DNA from: Haliscomenobacter sp040403615
Lineage (GTDB): Bacteria > Bacteroidota > Bacteroidia > Chitinophagales > Saprospiraceae
Length of the DNA stretch: 64,000 nucleotides
Direction of reading: 5' to 3'
Assembly: GCF_040403615.1 (NCBI RefSeq)
Contig: NZ_JBBAKG010000005.1
Location: 67,674 to 131,673, forward strand
Below are positions 18,669 through 26,233 of the stretch, piece after piece. Position numbers and translations under genes: made by a program. How positions within the stretch are numbered: the stretch's first letter is position 1; each line of letters opens with the position of its first letter. The notes beneath the pieces are model-generated. The model was not told the origin of the DNA. It saw nothing but the letters and a program-made list of their open reading frames with translations, and ran no database searches.

Positions 18669-20063
18669 ATGAGTACCCATTCACCCTTGGCACTCCGCTG
18701 GAATCGTCTGGCATGTGATGCCATTTATTACACCAAAACACCACCTACCATTGCAGCCCGTGCGCTGGCCATGGTACATACTGCCATGTACGATGCTTGG
18801 ACGGCCTACTCTGGCGGTAGTGAAATCAGTACCACCACTGGATCCCGCCTCAAGCGCCCCGATTCCGAATGCACCAAACAAAACCGCGAGATCGCTTTCA
18901 GTTTTGCGGCTTATCGGGTGCTGGAAGCCTTATTCAGCCAGCAGTTGCCCGCCGAGCACAAAATGGTATTTTCTTCCTTAATGAAAGAGATCGGTTGTAA
19001 GCCGACCGACGAGTCGAGAGATTTGAATAAGCCTCAGGGCATTGGCAACATTTGTGCCAAAATGGTCATCGATAGCCGCCTTGGCGATGGGGCCAATCAA
19101 GAAGAAGATTATGCCGATTACACCGGTTTTAAGCCAGCCAATGATCCGCCTCCCAAAAGACCGCTGAAAGATGTAGCCAAGTGGCAACCCCAACTCAATG
19201 CCCAACGCAAGCCTCAGAAATGCTTGACTCCACAATGGGGTTGGGTAAGACCTTTTGCTTTGTGCTGGGGCGGAGAATTCCGGCCACCTGTACCCGTAGC
19301 CTGTGGCACCTCTGAATTTGACCAGCAAATCGATGACACCATCCAAATCAGTGCTTGCCTCGATGACGAACAAAAAATAATCGCAGAATACTGGGCTGGT
19401 ATGCACGAGGATAAATTCGAAGATACTTCCCTTATTCCCAATTATGGTTATTGGACGGTGCCACCGGTACAGAGTTGCCGCATCGCCCACTACATCGTTG
19501 AAAAAAATGGCTTTAAGAACGCGAACGTAATTAAGTTATTTTTTGCGTTGACCAATGCCCTGCTCGATGCCTCAATCGCCGCCTGGGATGCCAAATTGTA
19601 TTACAATACTACCCGTCCAGATTCGGTTATCCATGAGTTGCGTGACGAATTTTGCTTTGATGCCTGGGGCGGCCCTTGTGTAGGTACCGTAAACATGGAA
19701 GGGGAAGGCTGGTGCCCCTATTTGTTGAATACCCCACCATTCCCTGAATATGTATCTGGACACAGTACCTTCACTCGTGCAATGGCCGACATCATTACTT
19801 GCTTCTGTGATTCAAGCGAGTATGGGGAATGTGTAGTCTTCCCTGCTTGTAGTTCGGTCATTGAACCCGATTGTACCCCGGCGGAGGAAATTACTTTAAA
19901 CTGGCCCACCCTATACGATGCAGCCGACCAAGCCGGATGGTCAAGACGTTACGGCGGTATCCACTTCGAAGAAGGTGACCTGAGGGGCCGCGAATTGGGC
20001 GAAAAAGTAGCCCTCTGTGTGTGGAACAAAGTTTGTAAGTACTTCGAAGGTATACCCTGTTAA
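18669..20063 (+). CDS. Vanadium-dependent haloperoxidase-like (PAP2-superfamily) protein
   Basis: 464 residues. The C-terminal half carries the PAP2/vanadium haloperoxidase signature: PFPEYVSGHSTFTRAMAD (His365 of the SGHS motif) and AGWSRRYGGIHFEEGD (Arg427 region and His432), with the Lys/Arg-bearing first motif upstream near TTRPDSVI. The N-terminal helices (ALAMVHTAMYDAWTAYS) are typical for this family. Members oxidise halides with peroxide or act as acid phosphatases; the sequence alone does not separate these. No signal peptide is visible, unlike many bacterial relatives. It follows the PLD-like gene by 72 bases and ends just before a GGGGC-type hairpin element. Confidence 0.85.
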   Translation: MSTHSPLALRWNRLACDAIYYTKTPPTIAARALAMVHTAMYDAWTAYSGGSEISTTTGSRLKRPDSECTKQNREIAFSFAAYRVLEALFSQQLPAEHKMVFSSLMKEIGCKPTDESRDLNKPQGIGNICAKMVIDSRLGDGANQEEDYADYTGFKPANDPPPKRPLKDVAKWQPQLNAQRKPQKCLTPQWGWVRPFALCWGGEFRPPVPVACGTSEFDQQIDDTIQISACLDDEQKIIAEYWAGMHEDKFEDTSLIPNYGYWTVPPVQSCRIAHYIVEKNGFKNANVIKLFFALTNALLDASIAAWDAKLYYNTTRPDSVIHELRDEFCFDAWGGPCVGTVNMEGEGWCPYLLNTPPFPEYVSGHSTFTRAMADIITCFCDSSEYGECVVFPACSSVIEPDCTPAEEITLNWPTLYDAADQAGWSRRYGGIHFEEGDLRGRELGEKVALCVWNKVCKYFEGIPC

Positions 20064-20096
20064 GGGGCAATAAAAAAATAAGTGTTTCATTTTGCC
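20064..20096 (+). repeat. GGGGC-type AT-rich repeat end after the haloperoxidase gene
   Basis: Starts GGGGCAATAAAAAAATAAGT immediately after the stop codon and closes with a weakly complementary TTTTGCC. The same opening occurs at 49623, 54594 and, shortened, 51102. Probably a member of a dispersed intergenic hairpin family that may also terminate transcription. Confidence 0.5.
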
Positions 20097-20118
20097 AACT
20101 ACAAAGGCCTTACCTCAT

Positions 20119-20172
20119 GTTAAAGTGCTTGTTAAAGTTTTCAATTTAGGAGACTTAAACAAGCGCTTTAAC
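20119..20172 (+). terminator. 20-bp stem hairpin upstream of payload 3
   Basis: Left arm 20119-20138 (GTTAAAGTGCTTGTTAAAGT) pairs with 20153-20172 with two departures, one a G-U pair; the loop is 14 bases. It lies in the 179-base gap between the haloperoxidase and payload 3 genes. It is either a terminator without a strong U-run or a structured leader for payload 3. Confidence 0.45.
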
Positions 20173-20242
20173 TTCCTAATCTTTACAACATAAAAGCTAA
20201 AGGCAGCTTTTGTGCGTTCATTTTAGCCAAAAAAGCTGAATC

Positions 20243-22054
20243 ATGAAAAGTGGATTTCTTTCTCGTCGCCACCGCAATCCGCCTCAGCAAACTGAGCAGG
20301 AAAAAGAGCAGCCTTTTTTTCCCAAATCAAATGATGCGGAGCAGCAACCCTTTTTTACCGCTGGATCAAATGCTGAAGCGAATAGCCCAGCCATCCAGGC
20401 CAAACTCAGCATTGGCCAACCCGGCGACAAATATGAGCAAGAAGCAGACGCCGTGGCCAATCAGGTAGTCAGCGGCCAAAATAACACACCGGTACTGCAA
20501 CGTCAGGAAATCAGCACCCTCCAACGCACGACCTTAGCCACTCCACAAGAGGATGAAAAACTCAGCACCGCTGAAAGCCGGATGGAAAAAGACAAGCTCA
20601 TTCAGGAAAAACCGGAAGTACAGCTAGAGAAAAAACCAGAAGAGGAGCCCATCCAAAAAATGACCGAACCAAAAGAAGAGGAAGAACCTGTCCAAAAAAA
20701 GGAAGAGCCAAAAGAAGAAGAACCCCTACAGAAAAAGGAAGGACCAAAAGAAGAAGAAGAGCCCTTACAGAAAAAGGATGCTCCCGAAGAAGAAAAAGAG
20801 CCCTTGCAAATGGCCAAAGAGGAGGAGGAGCCCTTGCAAAAAAAGACTGAAACTGCAAGTAACTCCACCGCGAGTACACAATTGAGCAGCCGCATCAAAG
20901 AGGCATCGGGGAAGGGCACTCCTCTGCCTGATCAAACTCGTACCGAAATGGAAGGCGCCATTGGTGCAGACTTCAGTGGAGTCAATATTCACACCGACAC
21001 AGATGCAGTCCAGATGAACAGAGAATTAGGTGCACAAGCGTTTACCCATGGGCAGGATGTGTACTTTAATTCGGGGAAATACAATCCGGAGGCTAGCAGT
21101 GGGAAGCATTTGTTGGCGCATGAGTTGACACATGTGGTGCAGCAGGGAAAAAGCCAAAAAGTACAAAAAGTACAACTTCAGGCTGCTCCCACAGCCTCCT
21201 TAACTGCCGCAAGATTCCAAAATAATCCTAAACTGGAAGCAGCTTTCCAAAATAAATTGCATATCAAAAAAAATGCAAAGGGAGATCATGTTAGAATTCT
21301 TCAAAAAGCACTTTTAGACGATGGAATTGCCTTGCCAAAATTCGGCGTAGATGGAGAGTTTGGCGAAGAAACCCAGAAAGCAATTATAGCCTATCAGACA
21401 AAATACAAACTAAGCCCTGACGGAATTGTCGGTCCAGTTACCCTGGAACATTTAGACAAAAATTTTGCAACCGTTGTGCTTACAGAGAGGTATGATAAGT
21501 GGTATCAGGAACAAACTAAGTTGTTTAAAGCAGAGAAAAACTTCCCTTACCACGTTGCCGTGATGAATGTATTTTACAAGTCCCGCAATTTCCACGTTAT
21601 TCAGATGTTGAATGATGTCAAATATGATGTATATACTTTTTCTGGTGCAATTGATTATTGGAAACATAAGGATGGCAAAATAGAAGAAGTTGATCTATCC
21701 GCAAGCTTGAGAGGAAATACTGAAAAAGGGGGCAAGTTCATTCGACTCAATGAAAAGTTGAAACCTTTGGAAGCTGCCATGACTCTTTATCACGAATTGA
21801 ACCACGTTTTTAGTAAAGAACCCGATTACTTAAAGCAAGAAATTGAATCTCGAGTAGTCTCAGAGCAATTTGCAATTGACAACAACCTTCCTCCAACGAA
21901 AAAGGAGTACAGAACTAAAGATGGAAAAGTAGACAAAGCCTTTATTGAAAATGAAATAAGAAATTCACAACACTACAATCCAAAAGATAAAACCAGAATA
22001 GGAAGAACGTACAAAGGAGAGACAAAAATAGGTCCATGGATCGTTCCAATTTAA
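20243..22054 (+). CDS. DUF4157 (eCIS core) payload protein 3 with peptidoglycan-binding and metallopeptidase regions
   Basis: 603 residues with a basic but non-Sec N-terminus (MKSGFLSRRHRNPP). PFF motifs (EQPFFPK, QQPFFTAG) and IGQPGDKYEQEAD precede an acidic linker of about eight KEEEEPLQKK-type repeats (residues about 128-205). The DUF4157 core ends with HELTHVVQQ at residues 293-301. Next is a PG_binding_1 domain (GDHVRILQKALLDDGIALP, VDGEFGEETQKAI, SPDGIVGPVTLEHL; about 350-410). The last third has a second HExxH (YHELNHVF, with downstream ESRVVSEQFA as a possible third ligand), the layout of a zinc peptidase. The two CxxC knuckles of payloads 1 and 2 are missing. A cell-wall-targeted protease effector is a fair inference. 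Confidence 0.82.
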   Translation: MKSGFLSRRHRNPPQQTEQEKEQPFFPKSNDAEQQPFFTAGSNAEANSPAIQAKLSIGQPGDKYEQEADAVANQVVSGQNNTPVLQRQEISTLQRTTLATPQEDEKLSTAESRMEKDKLIQEKPEVQLEKKPEEEPIQKMTEPKEEEEPVQKKEEPKEEEPLQKKEGPKEEEEPLQKKDAPEEEKEPLQMAKEEEEPLQKKTETASNSTASTQLSSRIKEASGKGTPLPDQTRTEMEGAIGADFSGVNIHTDTDAVQMNRELGAQAFTHGQDVYFNSGKYNPEASSGKHLLAHELTHVVQQGKSQKVQKVQLQAAPTASLTAARFQNNPKLEAAFQNKLHIKKNAKGDHVRILQKALLDDGIALPKFGVDGEFGEETQKAIIAYQTKYKLSPDGIVGPVTLEHLDKNFATVVLTERYDKWYQEQTKLFKAEKNFPYHVAVMNVFYKSRNFHVIQMLNDVKYDVYTFSGAIDYWKHKDGKIEEVDLSASLRGNTEKGGKFIRLNEKLKPLEAAMTLYHELNHVFSKEPDYLKQEIESRVVSEQFAIDNNLPPTKKEYRTKDGKVDKAFIENEIRNSQHYNPKDKTRIGRTYKGETKIGPWIVPI

Positions 22055-22087
22055 TATTTTTAGAATTTCTTTATCTAAAAAAGAAAC

Positions 22088-22447
22088 ATGACTTACAAAA
22101 CATGTCTATTTTTAACTGTTTGCATTTCTTTACTATATTGCAATAATTCGAAAACCAACAATGACATGACCAAAATAGAAGGGACTATTGGCGAATACAT
22201 TGTCAATGCATCACATGATAACTTTGAAAACGGTTCGTTTGCAATTTATGATGCTGTAACAATAGTCATTGCCAAACCTTATGAACAGAAAGACAAAGAG
22301 TTAACAATTCTTTTGGCAAAAGAAGAAGGGAATTACTCTATCTGGAAACAAAAAGGAAAAATTGTATCTTTTGAAATAAATCCTATTTTCTTAGAAAAAA
22401 GAAGTACCATTTTTGAAGGAGCACTTGACGACATACAAATAAAATAA
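22088..22447 (+). CDS. Small putative lipoprotein, candidate immunity protein
   Basis: 119 residues. The start has a short hydrophobic signal with a lipobox-like end (TVCISLLYCNNS), so a lipoprotein of about 100 mature residues is likely. The rest is beta-strand rich (VNASHDNFENGSFAIYDAV) with no known domain. It begins 33 bases after payload 3 and ends 18 bases before the AAA+ ATPase gene, so all three are probably cotranscribed. A membrane-anchored small protein directly after a wall-targeting toxin would fit an immunity protein, but this is positional inference only. Confidence 0.55.
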   Translation: MTYKTCLFLTVCISLLYCNNSKTNNDMTKIEGTIGEYIVNASHDNFENGSFAIYDAVTIVIAKPYEQKDKELTILLAKEEGNYSIWKQKGKIVSFEINPIFLEKRSTIFEGALDDIQIK

Positions 22448-22465
22448 AATTTTCATTATTTCATT

Positions 22466-23803
22466 ATGCCTAATTCAAAGATTGTCAGATTATTATCAAA
22501 CATTACTGCTTATATCGAAGCTATTGTTCGTACCAGAACCGCTTCAGTCTTCAATAAAGATGAGGGAGAAATCCTGGTTCACGATTTTAAAATAAGTGAT
22601 GAAAAAACTCCGTTAGACGAGTTTATTCAAGATAATAACCTTGGTCAAACAGAAATTACTCTTTTGTTTATTGCGATAATGCCCCATATTCACCCTCTTT
22701 TATTTGACCAAATTATTCAAGCAGCTCTTCCATCTGCCGGCGACTTCCCCCAACTCGGCGGCACCCGTGGCAAAAACTTCCGCGGCTTTCTGCCCACCGG
22801 GGAGACCGCCCTCTTTCTGCTTGCAGGCGACGACATGGAAAAGCGCATGGATGTAAATGAACTTTTCAGCGAAGACCATCTCTTTGCCAAAAAACATATC
22901 CTTTGCCTGGAAGAAGTACCCGAAGGAGAACCCCGCATGAGCGGTCGCATCATCCTATCTCAGGAATATGTGGATCTATTTACAACTGGGAAAGTAGCAC
23001 GCCCGCGGTTCAGTATGAATTTTCCGGCACAGTTGCTGCAAACCGAATTGGAATGGGACGACCTGGTACTACACCACGACACCTTAGCGCAAATCAACGA
23101 ACTCGAAATCTGGGTCAAACATGGAGATACCCTAATGAAAGAGTGGGAAATGCACCGCAAAATAAAACCTGGTTACCGTGCTTTATTTTATGGACCTCCT
23201 GGTACTGGAAAAACCCTAACTGCATCACTATTGGGCAAATATACAGGTAAAGAAGTGTACCGCATCGACCTATCAATGGTGGTTTCCAAGTTTATCGGCG
23301 AAACTGAGAAAAATCTTTCCAATCTATTTGCCAAAGCCGAAAACAAGGATTGGATACTTTTTTTTGATGAAGCAGATGCACTCTTTGGCAAGCGAACCAA
23401 TGTACGCGACGCTCATGATAAATATGCCAACCAGGAAGTTTCTTATCTGCTCCAACGTGTAGAGCATTATAATGGACTGGTCATTCTTGCCACCAATTTT
23501 AAAAGCAATATCGACGACGCCTTTACCCGACGTTTCCAGTCTATCATTTATTTTCCAATGCCTGGAGTAGAAGAGCGGACTCGGCTTTGGAAAAAAGCTT
23601 TCCCTCCCAGAATCAAACTTGCTCAAGACATTCAGCTTCCTACCTTGGCGCAAAAATACGAACTCTCCGGCGCCGAAATCATCAATATTGTTCAATTTGC
23701 CTGCCTTCGCATGCTCGATCGTGGCGATGCTCACCTACAAGCCAAAGATCTTTATGAAGGAATTAAGAAGGAATTCCAGAAAGAGGGACGGATTATGCGG
23801 TGA
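22466..23803 (+). CDS. eCIS-associated AAA+ ATPase
   Basis: 445 residues. Walker A is YGPPGTGKT (Gly243 region) and Walker B ILFFDEADALFGKR (Asp301). A sensor-1 Asn lies in LVILATNFKSNID and the arginine finger in AFTRRFQ. The roughly 240-residue N-terminal region is unlike the ATPase core and contains the HPLLFDQIIQ and GGTRGKNFRGFLPTGETALF segments that I associate with the ATPase of eCIS gene clusters (Afp15/Pvc15-like). In those systems it acts in particle assembly or cargo loading. The first 240 bases of the gene use different, AT-richer codons than the rest, with a visible switch near 22735. Confidence 0.85.
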   Translation: MPNSKIVRLLSNITAYIEAIVRTRTASVFNKDEGEILVHDFKISDEKTPLDEFIQDNNLGQTEITLLFIAIMPHIHPLLFDQIIQAALPSAGDFPQLGGTRGKNFRGFLPTGETALFLLAGDDMEKRMDVNELFSEDHLFAKKHILCLEEVPEGEPRMSGRIILSQEYVDLFTTGKVARPRFSMNFPAQLLQTELEWDDLVLHHDTLAQINELEIWVKHGDTLMKEWEMHRKIKPGYRALFYGPPGTGKTLTASLLGKYTGKEVYRIDLSMVVSKFIGETEKNLSNLFAKAENKDWILFFDEADALFGKRTNVRDAHDKYANQEVSYLLQRVEHYNGLVILATNFKSNIDDAFTRRFQSIIYFPMPGVEERTRLWKKAFPPRIKLAQDIQLPTLAQKYELSGAEIINIVQFACLRMLDRGDAHLQAKDLYEGIKKEFQKEGRIMR

Positions 23804-23941
23804 TACATTCTTACCCTGAAATGGGGATTGTTCAAAAAAGTGCATCCCTGGTTTCACGACTAATCAATTGCCTTTAATGTCCACACTAAATGGTTAAACA
23901 TCGCGTTACAGTTTTAACTTTTCACTCCCATACTTTACCAC

Positions 23942-25990
23942 ATGCAAACCTACACCTACCGGAACGGCCAAAAACTCTTCCTCAACAAATCCGCAGACGA
24001 ATTTGTGACCCGTGAAAACCCGGAAGCCCTCAATGCCCGCGGCCTTGAGCTCGTTGAAAAGACCTCTTCTTCCTCTTCCAAAGTTAAAACCACCGCTGAA
24101 AGCCTGGAGGCCGACATGGCCAAAAGTCGGGAAACGGCCCCTACCCACCACGCGTATTACATGGAAGGCTTAGGAACTGAATTCCTGATCACCGACCGTG
24201 TGACGGTATGTTTCAAAACTGACATTGATTCCGCTGATTTGGCCGATTTTATGGGCAAGTATAGCTTGATTCTGTTGGAAGAATATTCCCCCAAAGATTT
24301 CTTGTTTCAGCTTACCGCGCATACTGGGATGAATCCGGTGAAGCTGGTGGTAAAACTCACCGAAGAAGAACCTCTGGTGGAATCCGCCGAAAACGATACC
24401 AATTTCCGCTTCATGCGTACTGCCCTTGCCATCCCTACCGATCCGGTGTACGCGCGGCAATGGCATTTGCATACCCATTATACCAATGCGGATTTTGATC
24501 CCAGGTCTTCCGCCAATTGTGAAGAAGCCTGGAAGTTGTTGGGCAATTTTGGCAGCAAAGACGTGGTGATTGGCATTTCGGATGATGGCTGTAAGATTGA
24601 CCATCCAGATTTTTCTGGGGATAAATTCAGGGCTTGGGGCTACCTCAGGGGACGCCGTTTGGTCAACAACAACGACATTGATGCCAAGGCCAGCGAAATG
24701 TACATCGATGGCTCCGATCACGGTACTGCATGTGCAGGCGTAACAGCGGGCAGTGCCAATGGGGTGTTGGTGGTAGGCGCAGCTCCCAGTTGTAAGTTGC
24801 TGCCCGTACAATGGGAAAGCGATGGGCCTTATTTGCTGATCAGCGATTCCAAATTGTTGACCGTGCTCAACTTTATGGCCGACAAAGTGGATGTGATGTC
24901 CAACTCCTGGGGGGGCACTCCGGTGAGCATGTGGCAAACCCTGGTGGTCAATCGCTTGCGGGATTTGGCCAAAACCGGAGGTCGCCGTGGTAAAGGGATT
25001 GTATTTTTATGGGCTGCGGGCAACGAAAACTGTCCCATCAACTTCGAAGTCACGGTGGACGTACCCTATACCGATGGTTGGGATTACCAAAACAACCAGT
25101 GGAAATGGATCGGCGTAGAGAAAGCCAGAAGCTTCCAAAACAACCTCGTCGGTATTCCCGGCGTGTTGCACGTTGCGGCCTTGACCAGTGTGGCCCAACG
25201 CAGCCACTACTCCAATTACGGTGCGGGCATCGACATTACCGCTTCTTCCAACAACGTTCATTCATACCAACGGATTCGTTTGCGCGGACTTGGCATCTCC
25301 ACCTCTTCGGGTGAAGGCACGGGCGTAACCAATTCCTTTGGAGGCACCTCTAGCGCGACCCCACTTACTGCCGGAATTGTGGCACTGATCATTTCAGCCA
25401 ATCCAAATTTGAGTGCCGCAGAAGTGATTTCGATTTTGAAAAAGTCTGCGGGAAAAAACCTCAATTTTACTGCTTATCCGCGCACTCCTGCTGCATCCTA
25501 TGACCCTAATCCAAGCTGGGATGTATCGCCAGTAGCCCCTTTTGACAAGGGAGAATTCAAAGACATCAACAGTCCGGACGGTACCTGGAGCCCATGGTTT
25601 GGACACGGAAAAGCGGATGCTAAAGCTGCAGTTGCACTGGTACTGGGTGACCAACCTGCGCCTACTCCAGTAGAGGAAAAAATCAAGATCGTATCTGCTC
25701 TGGTCAATCCAGTTGGGCCAGACTGGGGGCTTGAAAAATTGACCCTGCTGAATGCCACAACAAGTACAGTAGACCTCAGCGGCTGGTTTTTGGACATCAA
25801 TACCCGCAAGGAAATGCTGACCCTGAAATTAACCGCAGGGGAAGCCCAAACCTTGACTTTAAATCCTCAAAAAGTGGTGCTTTCCAATACAGGCGCAACC
25901 ATAAAATTGATCAATACCCAAGCCAAAACAGTGGCGGAGGTGAAATATGTCAAGAGCCAGGTAAAAGAAGGCGTGGTGATACAGTTCTAA
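23942..25990 (+). CDS. Subtilisin-like S8 peptidase with C-terminal lamin-tail domain, no signal peptide
   Basis: 682 residues. The S8 triad is complete: ISDDGCKIDHPDF (Asp215), DGSDHGTACAG (His260) and FGGTSSATPLTAG (Ser470). Residues 1-150 form a pro-region-like N-terminus (FLNKSADEFVTREN, then FCFKTDID-like strands), and the last 100 residues (about 580-682; LTLLNATTSTVDLSGWFLD) are a lamin-tail (LTD) domain, often found on exported nucleases and proteases. There is no Sec signal at MQTYTYRNG. It ends the payload island and is followed by a terminator hairpin. As for the trypsin-like neighbour, eCIS export is possible but unproven; autolysis inside the cell is another. Confidence 0.85.
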   Translation: MQTYTYRNGQKLFLNKSADEFVTRENPEALNARGLELVEKTSSSSSKVKTTAESLEADMAKSRETAPTHHAYYMEGLGTEFLITDRVTVCFKTDIDSADLADFMGKYSLILLEEYSPKDFLFQLTAHTGMNPVKLVVKLTEEEPLVESAENDTNFRFMRTALAIPTDPVYARQWHLHTHYTNADFDPRSSANCEEAWKLLGNFGSKDVVIGISDDGCKIDHPDFSGDKFRAWGYLRGRRLVNNNDIDAKASEMYIDGSDHGTACAGVTAGSANGVLVVGAAPSCKLLPVQWESDGPYLLISDSKLLTVLNFMADKVDVMSNSWGGTPVSMWQTLVVNRLRDLAKTGGRRGKGIVFLWAAGNENCPINFEVTVDVPYTDGWDYQNNQWKWIGVEKARSFQNNLVGIPGVLHVAALTSVAQRSHYSNYGAGIDITASSNNVHSYQRIRLRGLGISTSSGEGTGVTNSFGGTSSATPLTAGIVALIISANPNLSAAEVISILKKSAGKNLNFTAYPRTPAASYDPNPSWDVSPVAPFDKGEFKDINSPDGTWSPWFGHGKADAKAAVALVLGDQPAPTPVEEKIKIVSALVNPVGPDWGLEKLTLLNATTSTVDLSGWFLDINTRKEMLTLKLTAGEAQTLTLNPQKVVLSNTGATIKLINTQAKTVAEVKYVKSQVKEGVVIQF

Positions 25991-26035
25991 AAAAGGGGAC
26001 GAATTGCGGTAAGTAACTGTAATTCGTCCTTTTAT
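25991..26035 (+). terminator. Intrinsic terminator after the S8 peptidase
   Basis: Stem GGACGAATT 25997-26005 pairs perfectly with AATTCGTCC 26021-26029, followed by a T-rich tail. It marks the end of the eCIS/payload region. Confidence 0.8.
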
Positions 26036-26136
26036 TCGGTATCAAAAATTGATAAATAATCAGTAAAAATTTCATCACCCCTCCCCTTCCCTCAATAAAT
26101 CGGGACACTGAACTATAAAAGTTACAATTTTCAACC

Positions 26137-26144
26137 TACCTTTG
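26137..26144 (+). promoter_or_regulatory. Bacteroidota -7 box upstream of hppA
   Basis: TACCTTTG matches the TAnnTTTG consensus 90 bases before the ATG. A clear TTG -33 element was not found, so the call rests on the -7 box alone. Confidence 0.4.
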
Positions 26145-26233
26145 CGCGGTTATGATGAAACTAACGTAATCGTTTAGCCCATTCAGGCAGCTAAGTGCTT
26201 ACAAATTAACTCGCAAAAGTATCGCACACTTCT

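Noticed and set aside
20620..20860. Acidic KEEEEPLQKK repeats as a separate repeat-protein gene or coiled coil
   Set aside because: They lie in frame inside payload 3 and take the place of the Q-K linkers of payloads 1 and 2; Pro in each unit argues against a coiled coil.
24170..24937. 255-codon open frame on the minus strand
   Set aside because: Fully antisense to the S8 peptidase gene, whose catalytic triad is complete; His/Gly-rich composition is that of an antisense shadow.
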